Position numbers and translations under genes: made by a program. The notes under the pieces were generated by a model. The model was not told the DNA's origin and did not search any database. It saw only the letters and a program-made list of their open reading frames with translations. A stretch of DNA of 64,000 nucleotides from Pseudomonas sp. KBW05 (GTDB lineage Bacteria; Pseudomonadota; Gammaproteobacteria; Pseudomonadales; Pseudomonadaceae), in contig NZ_QAJM01000022.1 of NCBI RefSeq assembly GCF_003852405.1, forward strand, positions 109,628 to 173,627. The letters run 5' to 3'. Every line of letters starts with the position of its first letter. The stretch's first letter is position 1. This document shows positions 1 through 10,445 of this stretch, piece after piece.

Positions 1-3000
1 CAGGACGGCCAGGGCCAGCGGCCGATGTGGGCCATCGAGAACCGCCTGAACCACCGCGTGGTCAGCCGTGACAGCGGCATGCCGGCGCAATGGGCGTCGG
101 CGCTGACCCCGGACGAACTGAACAAAAGCGTGCTGGTTACCCCGCTGAGCAAAAGCGACTGGCAATTGCGCGGGCTGTTCGACCGCACCGCCGTGCTGGA
201 AGAACTGCTGCCGGCGTTCATCGGCAAGTGCCTGCTGGGCCTGGCGTTCTCGCTGATCCCGGTGCTCGTGCTGGTCAACATGCGCCGCCGCCAGCGTCAG
301 GTGCACGAGGGCCGCCGGCGCTACCAGGATATTTTCGAAGGCACCGGCGTGGCCCTGTGCGTGCTCGACCTGTCCGGGCTCAACGCGTTCTTCGACAAGG
401 CCAGGCTGCAAACCCGCGAACAACTGCGCGACTGGCTGCAAGGCAACCGCGAGCAACGCCAGCAACTGCTGCGGGAACTGCGCATCACCGAGGTCAATCA
501 GGTCGCGGTGCGCCTGCTCAACGTCAGCTCGTGCGAAGAGGCCTGGGAACGCCTGATCGACGATTGCCCGCGCAATGCCACGGCCATCGGCTACCAGGTG
601 CTCGAAGCGGTCCTGACCGAGCAAAAGCAACTGGAACTGGAAATCCAGCTCAACGACGTCGCCGGCAACGAACAATACCTGTGGCTGGTGATGCGCCTGC
701 CGGAGCAGCAGGACGACTTCAAGGCCGTGATCCTGAGCATCAGCGACATCACCAGCCGCAAGCTGATCGAGCTGTCGCTGGTGGAGCGCGAGAGTTTCTG
801 GTCGGACGTGGTACGCACCGTGCCCGACCACCTGTATGTGCAGGACGTGATCAGCCAGCGCATGATTTTCAGCAACCACCACCTGGGCCACACCCTCGGC
901 TATAACAAGGCCGAATTGCAGCAAATGGGCGAGTACTTCTGGGAAATCCTGCTCCATCCCGAAGACGCCGAGCATTACCACGACCTGCGCCAACAGCAGC
1001 GCCAGGCCGGCTATTCGACGCAGTTGCAATGCCAGCTGCGCTTCCGTCACCGCAATAACCAGTGGCGTCGCTTCGATATCCGCGAGCAGGCCCTGGCCCG
1101 GGACAAGGCGGCGCAAGTCACGCGCATCATCGGCGTGGCCAAGGACATCACCGACCAGATCGAAGCCAGCGAATCCCTGCGCGACAGCGAGCAGCGCTAC
1201 CGCATGCTCGCCGAAAGCATCAGCGACGTGATCTGCTCCACCGACAGCCAACTGGCCCTCAACTACATCAGCCCGTCGGTCAGTGCAGTGCTGGGCTATG
1301 ACGTGGATTGGGTGTTCAAGAACGGCTGGCAGTCGATCATCGCCAACCCGCAACAGCTGACCGGCATTTATAGCCTGGTGGAACAGGTCAGCCGTGCCCT
1401 CGGCGATAGCGAGGCGCTGGCCAAGCTGCGCGACGAAGCGCAAACCCAGCTGTTCCTGTTTGACTGCCTGCGCGCCGACGGGCGCAAAGTGCCGATCGAG
1501 CTGCGCCTGGTGCTGGTGTGGGATGAACACGGCACGTTCGAAGGCATCCTCGGCGTCGGCCGCGACATCAGCCAGCAACGCCGCGCCGAGAAAGACCTGC
1601 GCATGGCAGCCACGGTATTCGAACACTCCACCTCGGCGATCCTGATCACCGACCCCGCCGGCTACATCGTGCAGGCCAACGACGCGTTCAGCCGCGTCAG
1701 TGGCTACAGCGTCGCCGATGTGCTCGACCAGTTACCGAACATGCTCACCGTCGACGAGCAGCAGGAAGCCCATCTGCGCTACGTGCTCAAGCAGTTGCAC
1801 CAGCACAGCACCTGGGAAGGCGAAGTGTGGCTCAAGCGCCGCAACGGCGAGCATTACCCGGCGTGGGTCGGCATCACTGCCGTGTTCGACGACGAAGGCG
1901 ACCTGGCCAGCTACGTGTGCTTCTTCAGCGATATCAGCGAGCGCAAGGCCAGCGAGCAGCGCATCCACCGCCTGGCCTATTACGACGCCCTGACCCACCT
2001 GCCCAACCGCACGCTGTTCCAGGACCGCCTGCACACCGCGTTGCAGTCGGCCGAACGGCAGAAGTCGTGGGTGGTGCTGATGTTCCTCGACCTTGACCGC
2101 TTCAAACCGATCAACGACTCCCTGGGCCACGCCGCCGGCGACCGCATGCTCAAGGAAATGGCCACGCGCCTGCTCGGTTGCGTCGCCGAAGACGACACCG
2201 TGGCGCGCATGGGCGGCGACGAGTTCACCTTGCTGCTGCAACCGCGCATCAGCCGCGAAATGGCGCTGAACCGCGCAATCCACGTGGCCGAGCAGATCCT
2301 CGCCAGCCTGGTGAAGCCGTTTGTGCTGGAAGGTCGCGAGTTCTTTGTCACGGCCAGTATCGGTATCGCCCTCAGCCCGCAGGACGGCAACGAGCTGAGC
2401 CAGCTGATGAAAAACGCCGACACCGCGATGTACCACGCCAAGGAACGCGGCAAGAACAACTTCCAGTTCTACCAGGCCGACATGAACGCCAGCGCCCTGG
2501 AACGCCTGGAGCTGGAAAGCGACCTGCGCCACGCCCTGGACCAGAACGAATTCGTGCTCTATTACCAGCCGCAGTTCAGCGGCGATGGCAAACGTTTGAC
2601 CGGCGCCGAAGCCCTACTGCGCTGGCGTCACCCGCGTCGCGGGCTGGTGCCGCCGGGGGACTTTATCCCGGTGCTGGAAGAATTGGGCCTGGTGGTGGAC
2701 GTGGGCGACTGGGTCATCAGCGAGGCCTGCCGCCAGCTCAAGACATGGCACCAGAACAAGGTGCGCGTGCCGAAAGTTTCGGTGAACATCTCGGCGCGGC
2801 AGTTCTCCGACGGCCAACTGGGCGAGCGCATCGCCAGCATCCTTGAAGACACCGGCCTGCCTCCGGCGTGCCTGGAGCTGGAGCTGACCGAAAGTATCCT
2901 GATGCGCGAAGTCAACGAAGCCATGCATATCCTCGACAGCCTGAAAAACCTGGGCTTGAGCATTGCCGTAGACGACTTCGGCACCGGCTATTCGTCGCTC

Positions 3001-3285
3001 AACTACCTCAAGCAATTCCCCATCGACGTGTTGAAGATCGACCGCACCTTTGTCGATGGCCTGCCGTCTGGCGAACAGGACGCGCAGATCGCCCGCGCCA
3101 TTATCGCCATGGCCCACAGCCTGAACCTGGCGGTGATCGCCGAAGGTGTGGAGACCCATGAGCAGTTGGACTTCCTGCGTGAGCATGGTTGCGATGAGGT
3201 GCAGGGGTATCTGTTCGGACGGCCGATGCCGGCGAATCGGTTTGAGGCGCAGTTCAGCAATGATGCGCTGTTCATGTTCGACTGA
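1..3285 (+). CDS. morA: MorA-like PAS-GGDEF-EAL membrane c-di-GMP enzyme (5' end outside window)
   Basis: The reading frame is open from base 1, so the gene starts upstream. Counting from the first visible Met (base 25), there is the end of an extracytoplasmic region, one membrane helix (about residues 66-84), about four PAS modules (95-645), a GGDEF domain (655-820) and an EAL domain (835-1075). The GGDEF motif is intact (bases 2212-2226, RMGGDEF). EAL (2608-2616), [17 protein letters not shown] and [10 protein letters not shown] are also present, so both cyclase and phosphodiesterase sites look competent. The upstream RxxD inhibitory site is replaced by AEDD, which suggests no product inhibition there. 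Domain order plus the adjacent glyA matches MorA of Pseudomonas, a regulator of motility and biofilm through c-di-GMP. That orthology is inference from architecture and remembered synteny. Confidence 0.88.
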   Translation, partial: QDGQGQRPMWAIENRLNHRVVSRDSGMPAQWASALTPDELNKSVLVTPLSKSDWQLRGLFDRTAVLEELLPAFIGKCLLGLAFSLIPVLVLVNMRRRQRQVHEGRRRYQDIFEGTGVALCVLDLSGLNAFFDKARLQTREQLRDWLQGNREQRQQLLRELRITEVNQVAVRLLNVSSCEEAWERLIDDCPRNATAIGYQVLEAVLTEQKQLELEIQLNDVAGNEQYLWLVMRLPEQQDDFKAVILSISDITSRKLIELSLVERESFWSDVVRTVPDHLYVQDVISQRMIFSNHHLGHTLGYNKAELQQMGEYFWEILLHPEDAEHYHDLRQQQRQAGYSTQLQCQLRFRHRNNQWRRFDIREQALARDKAAQVTRIIGVAKDITDQIEASESLRDSEQRYRMLAESISDVICSTDSQLALNYISPSVSAVLGYDVDWVFKNGWQSIIANPQQLTGIYSLVEQVSRALGDSEALAKLRDEAQTQLFLFDCLRADGRKVPIELRLVLVWDEHGTFEGILGVGRDISQQRRAEKDLRMAATVFEHSTSAILITDPAGYIVQANDAFSRVSGYSVADVLDQLPNMLTVDEQQEAHLRYVLKQLHQHSTWEGEVWLKRRNGEHYPAWVGITAVFDDEGDLASYVCFFSDISERKASEQRIHRLAYYDALTHLPNRTLFQDRLHTALQSAERQKSWVVLMFLDLDRFKPINDSLGHAAGDRMLKEMATRLLGCVAEDDTVARMGGDEFTLLLQPRISREMALNRAIHVAEQILASLVKPFVLEGREFFVTASIGIALSPQDGNELSQLMKNADTAMYHAKERGKNNFQFYQADMNASALERLELESDLRHALDQNEFVLYYQPQFSGDGKRLTGAEALLRWRHPRRGLVPPGDFIPVLEELGLVVDVGDWVISEACRQLKTWHQNKVRVPKVSVNISARQFSDGQLGERIASILEDTGLPPACLELELTESILMREVNEAMHILDSLKNLGLSIAVDDFGTGYSSLNYLKQFPIDVLKIDRTFVDGLPSGEQDAQIARAIIAMAHSLNLAVIAEGVETHEQLDFLREHGCDEVQGYLFGRPMPANRFEAQFSNDALFMFD

Positions 3286-3305
3286 GACTTTGTGGTGAGG
3301 CTGCT

Positions 3306-3399
3306 GGCCTCTTCGCGAGCAAGCCCGCTCCCACACTTGACCGAGTTCCAACTTTGAAATGCGGTCGAATGTGGGAGCGGGCTTGCTCGCGAAGAGGCC
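3306..3399. repeat. REPIN (REP doublet, arms facing inward)
   Basis: Inverted arms GGCCTCTTCGCGAGCAAGCC and its mirror flank a spacer of about 35 bases. The spacer (TTGACCGAGTTCCAAC...) is nearly the same as in the repeat at 42101-42187, and the arm order is reversed relative to most other copies in this window. Confidence 0.9.
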
Positions 3400-3525
3400 C
3401 TCACAGCCACCGCCCATCCCCAGATGAGCCCCACTTGTCCGCGACATGATGTCCTTTCATATGCCATCTAAAACCCATTGGGTTAGAATGCCCTCCTTTT
3501 CTGCCCCCGATCCTTGAGGACCGCC

Positions 3526-4779
3526 ATGTTCAGCCGTGATTTGACTATTGCCAAGTACGACGCCGATCTCTTTGCCGCCATGGAGCAAGAAGCCGTGCGC
3601 CAGGAAGAGCACATTGAGCTGATCGCTTCGGAAAACTACACCAGCCCAGCGGTCATGGAGGCTCAGGGTTCGGTTCTGACCAACAAGTACGCCGAAGGCT
3701 ACCCAGGCAAGCGCTACTACGGCGGTTGCGAGTACGTCGACGTGGTTGAGCAGTTGGCCATCGACCGTGCCAAGGAACTGTTCGGCGCCGATTACGCCAA
3801 CGTCCAGCCACACGCCGGCTCCCAAGCCAACAGCGCCGTGTACCTGGCCCTGCTGCAAGGCGGCGACACCATCCTGGGCATGAGCCTGGCCCACGGCGGT
3901 CACCTGACCCACGGCGCCAGCGTTTCCTCCTCTGGCAAGCTGTACAACGCCGTTCAATACGGTATCGATGCCAACGGCCTGATCGACTACGACGAAGTCG
4001 AGCGCCTGGCAGTTGAACACAAGCCGAAAATGATCGTGGCCGGTTTCTCTGCCTACTCGCAGATCCTGGATTTCCCACGTTTCCGCGCTATCGCCGACAA
4101 GGTTGGCGCCTACCTGTTCGTCGACATGGCCCACGTGGCCGGTCTGGTCGCCGCTGGCGTCTACCCGAACCCAGTGCCTTACGCTGACGTAGTGACCACC
4201 ACTACCCACAAGACCCTGCGCGGTCCACGTGGCGGCCTGATCCTGGCTCGCGCCAACGCCGACATCGAGAAGAAGCTGAACTCCGCCGTATTCCCAGGCG
4301 CCCAGGGTGGCCCGCTGGAGCACGTGATCGCTGCCAAGGCGATCTGCTTCAAGGAAGCACTGCAGCCTGAGTTCAAGACCTACCAGCAACAAGTGGTGAA
4401 GAACGCCCAGACCATGGCCAGCGTGTTCATCGAGCGCGGTTTTGACGTGGTGTCCGGCGGTACTGAAAACCACCTGTTCCTGCTGTCGCTGATCAAGCAG
4501 GACATTTCCGGTAAAGATGCTGACGCTGCCCTGGGCAAAGCCTTCATCACCGTGAACAAAAACTCCGTGCCGAACGACCCACGTTCGCCGTTCGTCACCT
4601 CCGGCCTGCGCTTCGGTACCCCGGCTGTGACCACTCGTGGCTTCAAGGAAGCAGAGTGCAAGGAACTGGCTGGCTGGATCTGCGACATCCTGGCTGACCT
4701 GAACAACGAAGCCGTGATCGACGCGGTCCGTGAGAAGGTCAAGGCCATCTGCAAGAAGCTGCCGGTGTACGGCGCTTGA
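3526..4779 (+). CDS. glyA: Serine hydroxymethyltransferase
   Basis: This PLP enzyme interconverts serine and glycine with transfer of a one-carbon unit to tetrahydrofolate. The 417-residue length is typical. The PLP-lysine motif [14 protein letters not shown] is at about residue 225, and the N-terminal [11 protein letters not shown] and [13 protein letters not shown] blocks are standard. An in-frame TTG at 3514 could extend the ORF, but TTGAGGA there is the ribosome binding site six bases before ATG 3526, so I use the ATG. It sits directly after morA, as I recall for P. aeruginosa glyA3. Codon use is strongly biased (ACC, CTG, GGC), as in a highly expressed gene. An intrinsic terminator follows immediately. 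Confidence 0.97.
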   Translation: MFSRDLTIAKYDADLFAAMEQEAVRQEEHIELIASENYTSPAVMEAQGSVLTNKYAEGYPGKRYYGGCEYVDVVEQLAIDRAKELFGADYANVQPHAGSQANSAVYLALLQGGDTILGMSLAHGGHLTHGASVSSSGKLYNAVQYGIDANGLIDYDEVERLAVEHKPKMIVAGFSAYSQILDFPRFRAIADKVGAYLFVDMAHVAGLVAAGVYPNPVPYADVVTTTTHKTLRGPRGGLILARANADIEKKLNSAVFPGAQGGPLEHVIAAKAICFKEALQPEFKTYQQQVVKNAQTMASVFIERGFDVVSGGTENHLFLLSLIKQDISGKDADAALGKAFITVNKNSVPNDPRSPFVTSGLRFGTPAVTTRGFKEAECKELAGWICDILADLNNEAVIDAVREKVKAICKKLPVYGA

Positions 4780-4796
4780 TTGCAGTAGCTTGAATG

Positions 4797-4826
4797 AAAA
4801 GCCCGGCTCTTGAGCCGGGCTTTTTT
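4797..4826 (+). terminator. Rho-independent terminator of glyA
   Basis: A perfect stem GCCCGGCTC/GAGCCGGGC with a two-base loop is preceded by AAAA and followed by six T residues, 17 bases after the glyA stop. Confidence 0.93.
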
Positions 4827-4869
4827 GTGCCTGAAAACACTGCTTTCTCAAGCTGAAATGCAATCAAAT

Positions 4870-4956
4870 GTGGGAGCTGGCTTGCCTGCGATAGCTGACT
4901 TTCAGTTAGCCCATCAGTGCCTGATGCACCGCTATCGCAGGCAAGCCAGCTCCCAC
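4870..4956. repeat. REPIN, variant arm family
   Basis: Arms GTGGGAGCTGGCTTGCCTGC and the reverse complement enclose a spacer of about 30 bases. The arm differs from the dominant family (GCTGGCTTGCCTGCGATAGC instead of GCGGGCTTGCTCGCGAA). Confidence 0.88.
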
Positions 4957-4974
4957 AGTGGATCGGATTTCAAT

Positions 4975-5934
4975 TCAGGATTGGTAAACCTTTGCAAAGC
5001 CGTCGCGAATCTTGTCTTCCGGCAATTCATCGGCAATAAACACAATCACACTCTCCCGCGCCTCGCCCTCGGCCCATTCGGTATCCCAATCGAAACCGTA
5101 GAGCTTGAGCACACCCTGGAACACCATCCGGCGGTCTTCCCCGGCAATGTTCAGCACGCCCTTGTAGCGCAGCAGTTGCTTGCCGTGATCTTCCAGCAGC
5201 TCGTTCATGAACTCGCTGAGCCGGTCAATATCCAGCGGCTGGTCGGTGCGCAGCACCAGGCTGGAGATACGGTCGATAGACGGCGCCTTGCTGACCGGTC
5301 TCAGGCTCATGCCGGCATTGAGGTTGAAGCCACGTACGTCGAGCAATTCGGCCAGGTCGATGTTGCCGTGGTCCACCACGCGAATCGGCGCGCGACGGTT
5401 GATGCGGGTCAGGCGCTCGCTGAGGGCGTCAAAGGTGGCTTCATCCACCAAGTCACGCTTGCTCACCAGCAGGCGGTCGGCAAAGCCGATCTGCGCCTGG
5501 GCGATGGTCTGGGTCAGGTGATGCTCGGCGTGGGCCGCGTCCACCAGGGTGATGATGCCGTCGAGAATGTAGCGCTCACGCAGTTCCTCGTCGATAAAAA
5601 AGGTCTGCGCCACCGGTGCCGGGTCGGCCAGGCCGGTGGTCTCGATCACTAGGCGATCGAAGGCGATCTCGCCGCTGTCCAGGCGTTCGAGCAGCAGGTA
5701 CAGGGCTTTGGTCAGGTCGGTGTGGATGGTGCAGCACACGCAGCCGTTGGACAGGGTCATGACTTGCACCGGTTCATCGCCCAACAGCTGGGTGTCGATA
5801 CCGGCGTCACTGAATTCGTTTTCGATCACGGCGATTTTCAGGCCGTGCTCGGCTTTGAGCAGGTGGCGCAGCAAGGTGGTCTTGCCGGCGCCGAGGAAGC
5901 CGCTGAGGATGGTGACCGGGATGGGAGAGGACAA
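4975..5934 (-). CDS. yjiA: COG0523 (CobW/YjiA) G3E-family P-loop GTPase
   Basis: G3E GTPases of this group act as metal chaperones or insertases; the metal and client here are unknown. Walker A GFLGAGKTTLL lies at residues 10-20, the CxCC metal motif in SNGCVCCTIHTDL, a Walker-B-like VIETTGLADP, and SKRDLVDE as the guanine-specificity region. The ORF continues open upstream through a repeat. The best start is TTG 5934, preceded at seven bases by AGGAG, giving 319 residues beginning MSSPIPVTILSG. It is downstream of cstA and yjiX on the same strand, separated by a REPIN. This is the same gene set as E. coli yjiY-yjiX-yjiA, which supports a shared role. Confidence 0.9.
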   Translation of the reverse strand: MSSPIPVTILSGFLGAGKTTLLRHLLKAEHGLKIAVIENEFSDAGIDTQLLGDEPVQVMTLSNGCVCCTIHTDLTKALYLLLERLDSGEIAFDRLVIETTGLADPAPVAQTFFIDEELRERYILDGIITLVDAAHAEHHLTQTIAQAQIGFADRLLVSKRDLVDEATFDALSERLTRINRRAPIRVVDHGNIDLAELLDVRGFNLNAGMSLRPVSKAPSIDRISSLVLRTDQPLDIDRLSEFMNELLEDHGKQLLRYKGVLNIAGEDRRMVFQGVLKLYGFDWDTEWAEGEARESVIVFIADELPEDKIRDGFAKVYQS

Positions 5935-5972
5935 AACTGATCTCCTGATAACTGAAGGAACACAAAACAAAT

Positions 5973-6060
5973 GTGGGAGCGGGCTTGCTCGCGAAAGCAG
6001 TGTGTCAGCCAGCACATACATCAACTGACAGACCGCTTTCGCGAGCAAGCCCGCTCCCAC
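5973..6060. repeat. REPIN
   Basis: Mirror arms starting GTGGGAGCGGGCTTGCTCGC. It lies between yjiX and yjiA inside a co-directional cluster, where it could stabilise the upstream mRNA. Confidence 0.93.
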
Positions 6061-6090
6061 ATGGGATCACCGCCAGCCCGGACTACCGGG

Positions 6091-6288
6091 TTAGCAGCAT
6101 TTAGGCCCACCCTTGCCACCGTAACGGGCTTCCTGACGCTCTCGGAAGAACGTCTTGTAGTCCATCATCGGCTTGTCCGGGTGCTTGGTTTGCATATGCT
6201 CGACGTACGTGTCGTAGTCGGGCATGCCGACCATCAGGCGCGCGGCCTGACCGAGGTATTTACCGAGGCGACTGATGTCATTGAACAT
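6091..6288 (-). CDS. yjiX: YbdD/YjiX family small protein
   Basis: A 65-residue protein starting [19 protein letters not shown], with [20 protein letters not shown] and ending GGPKCC. This family (DUF466) is almost always encoded next to CstA-type transporters and is thought to be an accessory factor, though its biochemical role is not established. It begins 15 bases after the cstA stop and is clearly in one operon with it. The C-terminal Cys-Cys pair is conspicuous and might bind metal; that is a guess. Confidence 0.93.
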   Translation of the reverse strand: MFNDISRLGKYLGQAARLMVGMPDYDTYVEHMQTKHPDKPMMDYKTFFRERQEARYGGKGGPKCC

Positions 6289-6303
6289 GGCTGCAATCCT
6301 CTA

Positions 6304-8370
6304 TCACGCGTCCGGCTGGGCCTGGAACGGGGCTTCTTTATCCGTACGCTCTTTGTTGCCCCAGGCGGCGACGCCGACCTTGAGCGCATAGAACAGGATG
6401 CTGAACACCACGAACAGGAACATCGCCGTCAGCGTTGCGTTGGTGTACGCGTTGTAGATCACGTGCTGCATCTGGTCGATGCTCTTCGCCGGAGCGAGGA
6501 TCTGGCCGTTGGCCAGGGCATCACTGTACTTCTTCGCCAGCGACAGGAAGCCAATCGCCGGGTTGGCGTCGAACAGCTTGATGAAGCCTGCGGTGGTGGT
6601 GCAGATCAGCAGCCAGACGGCTGGCAGCATGGTCACCCAGATGTAGCGTTGGCGTTTCATTTTGATCAGCACAACCGTCGCCAGCATCAGCGCGATACCT
6701 GCCAGCATCTGGTTGGAGATACCGAACAGCGGCCACAAGGTGTTGATGCCGCCCAGTGGGTCGATCACGCCTTGATACAGCAGGTAACCCCACATCGCCA
6801 CGCAACCTGCGGTCGCGATCAGGTTGGCGGTCCACGACTCGGTGCGTTTCAGCGCCGGCACGAAGGAACCCAGCAGGTCTTGCAGCATGAAGCGACCGGC
6901 ACGGGTACCGGCGTCAACCGCCGTAAGGATGAACAGCGCTTCGAACAGGATCGCGAAGTGGTACCAGAACGCCATGGTGTTTTCACCCGGCAGCACACTG
7001 TGCAGGATCTGCGCGATACCTACCGCGAGCGTCGGCGCACCGCCGGCACGGGCCAGGATGGTGGTTTCACCGATGTCGTGGGCCACGGCCGACAGCGCCT
7101 CTGGCGTAATCGCAAAGCCCCAGCTGCTGACGGTTTGCGCCACGGTCACCACGTCAGAACCGACCACCGCAGCCGGGCTGTTCATGGCGAAGTACACACC
7201 TGGCTCGATCACCGAAGCGGCAACCATCGCCATGATGGCCACGAACGACTCCATCAACATGCCGCCGTAACCGATGTAACGCGCATGGCTTTCGTTGGCC
7301 AGCAACTTGGGCGTGGTGCCCGAGGAGATCAGTGCATGGAAACCCGAGACCGCGCCACAGGCGATGGTGATGAACAGGAACGGGAACAGGCCGCCCTTCC
7401 ACACCGGGCCAGTGCCGTCGATGAACTGGGTCAGTGCCGGCATTTTCAGGTCTGGCATGGTGACCAGGATGCCGATGGCCAGGGCGATGATGGTGCCGAT
7501 TTTCAGGAAGGTAGACAGATAGTCACGCGGCGCCAGGATCAGCCACACCGGCAACACCGCGGCGACGAAACCGTAGCCGATCAGCATCCAGGTGATTTGA
7601 ATGCCGGTGAAGGTGAAAGCCTTGGCCCACACAGGATCAGCCGCAATCTGCCCGCCCAGCCAGATCGAACCCAGCAGCAACAGCACGCCGATGATCGAAA
7701 TCTCGCCGATGCGGCCCGGGCGGATGTAGCGCATGTAGATGCCCATGAACATCGCGATCGGGATGGTCGCCATCACCGTGAAGATGCCCCATGGGCTCTC
7801 GGCCAGGGCCTTGACCACGATCAGCGCCAGCACCGCAAGGATGATGATCATGATCAGGAAGCAGCCGAACAGCGCGATGGTCCCCGGAATGCGGCCCATC
7901 TCTTCGCGCACCATATCCCCCAGGGAACGGCCGTTGCGACGGGTGGACAGGAACAGGACCATGAAGTCCTGCACCGCACCGGCCAGCACCACGCCGGCAA
8001 TCAGCCAGAGCGTACCGGGCAGGTAGCCCATTTGCGCCGCCAGCACCGGGCCGACCAGGGGGCCTGCACCGGCAATCGCCGCAAAGTGGTGACCGAAAAG
8101 GATGTGTTTGTTGGTCGGCACATAGTCCAGACCGTCGTTATTGATCACTGCGGGGGTAGCCCGCCGTGGATCGAGTTGCATCACGTTATTCGCGATGAAC
8201 AGGCTGTAGTAGCGGTATGCGACCAGGTAGATGGCCACAGCAGCGACCACAATCCACAAGGCGTTGATCGCCTCGCCGCGGCGCAAGGCCACTACGCCAA
8301 GGGCGCACGCTCCTACGATTGCCAGCACCAGCCAGGGTAGGTGGCGTAGCAGGCTATTATTATTTTTCAT
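6304..8370 (-). CDS. cstA: Carbon starvation protein CstA family transporter
   Basis: A 688-residue polytopic inner-membrane protein (about 16-18 hydrophobic segments) of the CstA/BtsT family, which imports pyruvate or peptides during nutrient limitation. Family signatures visible are HFAAIAGAGPLVGPVLAAQ, SGFHALISSGTTPK and ENTMAFWYHFAI. The ORF can be extended 43 codons upstream, but the Met followed by KNNNSLLRHLPW (ATG at 8370) has a weak GGA box and begins the hydrophobic N-terminus as in homologues. It leads the cstA-yjiX-yjiA cluster. Codons 2-5 form an AAN repeat that matches an Hfq/Crc target, see the separate site. Confidence 0.95.
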   Translation of the reverse strand: MKNNNSLLRHLPWLVLAIVGACALGVVALRRGEAINALWIVVAAVAIYLVAYRYYSLFIANNVMQLDPRRATPAVINNDGLDYVPTNKHILFGHHFAAIAGAGPLVGPVLAAQMGYLPGTLWLIAGVVLAGAVQDFMVLFLSTRRNGRSLGDMVREEMGRIPGTIALFGCFLIMIIILAVLALIVVKALAESPWGIFTVMATIPIAMFMGIYMRYIRPGRIGEISIIGVLLLLGSIWLGGQIAADPVWAKAFTFTGIQITWMLIGYGFVAAVLPVWLILAPRDYLSTFLKIGTIIALAIGILVTMPDLKMPALTQFIDGTGPVWKGGLFPFLFITIACGAVSGFHALISSGTTPKLLANESHARYIGYGGMLMESFVAIMAMVAASVIEPGVYFAMNSPAAVVGSDVVTVAQTVSSWGFAITPEALSAVAHDIGETTILARAGGAPTLAVGIAQILHSVLPGENTMAFWYHFAILFEALFILTAVDAGTRAGRFMLQDLLGSFVPALKRTESWTANLIATAGCVAMWGYLLYQGVIDPLGGINTLWPLFGISNQMLAGIALMLATVVLIKMKRQRYIWVTMLPAVWLLICTTTAGFIKLFDANPAIGFLSLAKKYSDALANGQILAPAKSIDQMQHVIYNAYTNATLTAMFLFVVFSILFYALKVGVAAWGNKERTDKEAPFQAQPDA
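8356..8367 (-). promoter_or_regulatory. Candidate Hfq/Crc (AAnAAnAA) translational repression site at cstA start
   Basis: Read on the minus strand, bases directly after the cstA ATG are AAAAATAATAAT, i.e. four AAN triplets overlapping codons 2-5. In Pseudomonas, A-rich AANAANAA motifs at ribosome binding sites are bound by Hfq with Crc for catabolite repression. The position fits; binding is inferred. Confidence 0.5.
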
Positions 8371-8544
8371 TTTTATATTCCAGCCAGGGTGGACAGAAAG
8401 GACAGCCGTTCCGAGTTTAGCGCTGTTGGCTTTAAAGACCACCCCCCTACGTTGGTCTAGAGCCTTCTGTGGGCAAAAAAAGCAGAAATATCGGGCCAAT
8501 GATGGCGCAGGGCTACAATCCCCCTATCTCCAGAGGGTTTCACC

Positions 8545-8913
8545 ATGACCGAGCAAGCGTCTGATCGCCGTCGTTTCCGCCGGATCGCCTTTGATGCCAA
8601 GACCGAACTTCGGCAAAACGGCCGGGAATGGCCGGTGCAATTGGTGGATTTGTCGTTAAAGGGTTTGTTGGTGCAAAGACCCGAAGATTGGAAGGGCAAC
8701 AAGGCCTTACCGTTCGATGTCGATATACGCCTGGACCCCAAGACCCCGATCAAGATGCAAGTGCGGCTGACCCATGAGGACAATGGGCAATTGGGGTTTG
8801 TGTGCCAGCACATTGACCTGGATTCGATCAGCCACTTGCGAAGGTTGATCGAGTTGAACCTTGGCGATGAGGAAGAGCTGCACCGGGAGTTGGCGGCCTT
8901 GCTGGAGACATAA
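8545..8913 (+). CDS. mapZ: PilZ-domain c-di-GMP receptor (MapZ-like)
   Basis: A 122-residue single PilZ domain. The c-di-GMP binding signature is complete: RRRFRR at residues 8-13 (RxxxR) and DLSLKG at 37-42 (D/NxSxxG). In P. aeruginosa the PilZ protein encoded beside radA is MapZ, which on binding c-di-GMP inhibits the chemotaxis methyltransferase CheR1. The same position between cstA and radA and the same size support this assignment, which is inferred. It is a monocistronic plus-strand gene with a REPIN behind it. With morA nearby, the window carries both a maker/breaker and a receiver of c-di-GMP. Confidence 0.85.
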   Translation: MTEQASDRRRFRRIAFDAKTELRQNGREWPVQLVDLSLKGLLVQRPEDWKGNKALPFDVDIRLDPKTPIKMQVRLTHEDNGQLGFVCQHIDLDSISHLRRLIELNLGDEEELHRELAALLET

Positions 8914-8932
8914 CAAACAACACAAATCAACT

Positions 8933-9020
8933 GTGGGAGCGGGCTTGCTCGCGAATGCGGTGTGTCAGTCGACACAGGTATCAACTGATACACCGCATTC
9001 GCGAGCAAGCCCGCTCCCAC
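8933..9020. repeat. REPIN
   Basis: Mirror arms of the dominant GTGGGAGCGGGCTTGCTCGC family. The spacer contains the inner complementary stretches AATGCGGTGT and ACACCGCATT, so the hairpin extends past the arms. It lies between convergent mapZ and radA. Confidence 0.93.
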
Positions 9021-9042
9021 ATTGGTTTTGCAGTGTTACTGA

Positions 9043-10410
9043 TTATTCGAACAACGCATCCAACGCCTGTTCCAGCCGTGTCACGCCAATAATCTGGATC
9101 CCCGGCGGCGACTCCTTCGGCGCGTTGCCCTTGGGCACGATTGCCCGCTTGAAGCCATGCTTGGCCGCCTCTTTCAACCGCTCCTGGCCACTCGGCACCG
9201 GGCGCACCTCTCCCGACAGGCCCACTTCACCAAACACCAGCAGGTCGTGCGGCAACGGCCGGTTACGCAGGCTGGACATCACCGCCGCCATCAACGCCAG
9301 GTCGGACGCGGTCTCCAACACCTTGACCCCGCCCACCACGTTGAGGAACACGTCCTGGTCGTGGGTCGGAATGCCACCATGGCGATGCAACACCGCCAGC
9401 AACATCGCCAGGCGGTTCTGGTCCAGGCCCAAGGTCACGCGGCGCGGGTTGGCCAGATGGCTGTCATCCACCAGCGCCTGCACTTCCACCAGCATTGGCC
9501 GGGTGCCTTCCCACGTTGCCATCACCACGCTGCCGGGGACTTCTTCCTGGGCGCGCGTGAGGAAAATCGCCGATGGGTTGGAGACTTCTTTCAGCCCCCG
9601 GTCCGTCATGGCGAACACCCCCAGTTCGTTGACCGCCCCAAAGCGGTTCTTCACCGCCCGCAGCAAACGCAGGCGGCCGTCGGACTCGCCTTCGAAATAC
9701 AACACGGTATCCACCATGTGCTCCAGCACCCGAGGCCCGGCCAGCGCGCCCTCTTTGGTCACATGCCCGACCAGGAAGATCGCCGTGCCACTTTGCTTGG
9801 CATAGCGCACCAGCAGGGCTGCGCTTTCACGCACCTGGGAGACGCCACCCGGCGCCGATTGCAGCTGTTCGGTGAAAATGGTCTGGATCGAGTCGATCAC
9901 CATGACCTTGGGCTTTTCGATCCGCGCCGTGGCGATGATGCTTTCGATGCAGGTTTCGGTCATCACCCGCAGTTGGTCCTGGGGCAAGCCCAGGCGACGA
10001 GCGCGCATGGCCACTTGTTGCTGGGATTCTTCCCCCGTGACGTACAACGCCGGCATGCGGCTGGCAATGCTGCACAGGGTTTGCAGGAGGATGGTCGATT
10101 TGCCGATGCCGGGGTCGCCACCGATCAGCACCACCGAGCCGTCCACCAGGCCACCGCCGAGGACGCGGTCCAGCTCACCGGAGGCGGTGGAAAACCGCGG
10201 AATCTCTTCGACGCTGACTTCGGCCAGCGTCTTGATCTGCGCCTGCTGCCCGGTCCAACCCGCACGCCCGGTAGGCGCTGCGGCGCCGCCGCTTTCGATC
10301 ATGGTTTCAGTGAGGGTATTCCACGCACCGCACTCGCCGCACTGGCCGGCCCACTTGGGAAAGGTCGCGCCGCACTCTGTGCAGCCGTACATGCGCTTGG
10401 CCTTTGCCAT
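9043..10410 (-). CDS. radA: DNA repair/branch-migration protein RadA (Sms)
   Basis: RadA is a RecA-like ATPase that promotes branch migration and D-loop extension in recombinational repair. The 455 residues show an N-terminal C4 zinc finger (CTECG...CGECG, residues 10-31), Walker A GGDPGIGKST near residue 97, the RadA-specific KNRFG motif (about 255), and a C-terminal Lon-protease-like domain (GGVKVLETASDLALMAAVMS). The start ATG at 10410 is preceded by GGAGGTTC. Length is as usual. Confidence 0.97.
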   Translation of the reverse strand: MAKAKRMYGCTECGATFPKWAGQCGECGAWNTLTETMIESGGAAAPTGRAGWTGQQAQIKTLAEVSVEEIPRFSTASGELDRVLGGGLVDGSVVLIGGDPGIGKSTILLQTLCSIASRMPALYVTGEESQQQVAMRARRLGLPQDQLRVMTETCIESIIATARIEKPKVMVIDSIQTIFTEQLQSAPGGVSQVRESAALLVRYAKQSGTAIFLVGHVTKEGALAGPRVLEHMVDTVLYFEGESDGRLRLLRAVKNRFGAVNELGVFAMTDRGLKEVSNPSAIFLTRAQEEVPGSVVMATWEGTRPMLVEVQALVDDSHLANPRRVTLGLDQNRLAMLLAVLHRHGGIPTHDQDVFLNVVGGVKVLETASDLALMAAVMSSLRNRPLPHDLLVFGEVGLSGEVRPVPSGQERLKEAAKHGFKRAIVPKGNAPKESPPGIQIIGVTRLEQALDALFE

Positions 10411-10445
10411 TTGAGAACCTCCAACCGAAAAACCGCGATGATAGC

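Noticed and set aside
3457-4863. Minus-strand 468-codon frame opposite glyA
   Set aside because: glyA has strong codon bias that keeps the reverse frame open; its translation shows no domain.
5971-8340. Plus-strand 789-codon open frame opposite cstA
   Set aside because: It is exactly antisense to a clear CstA transporter and its product is rich in His, Gln, Arg and Asp, as expected from reverse-strand reading of a GC-rich membrane gene.
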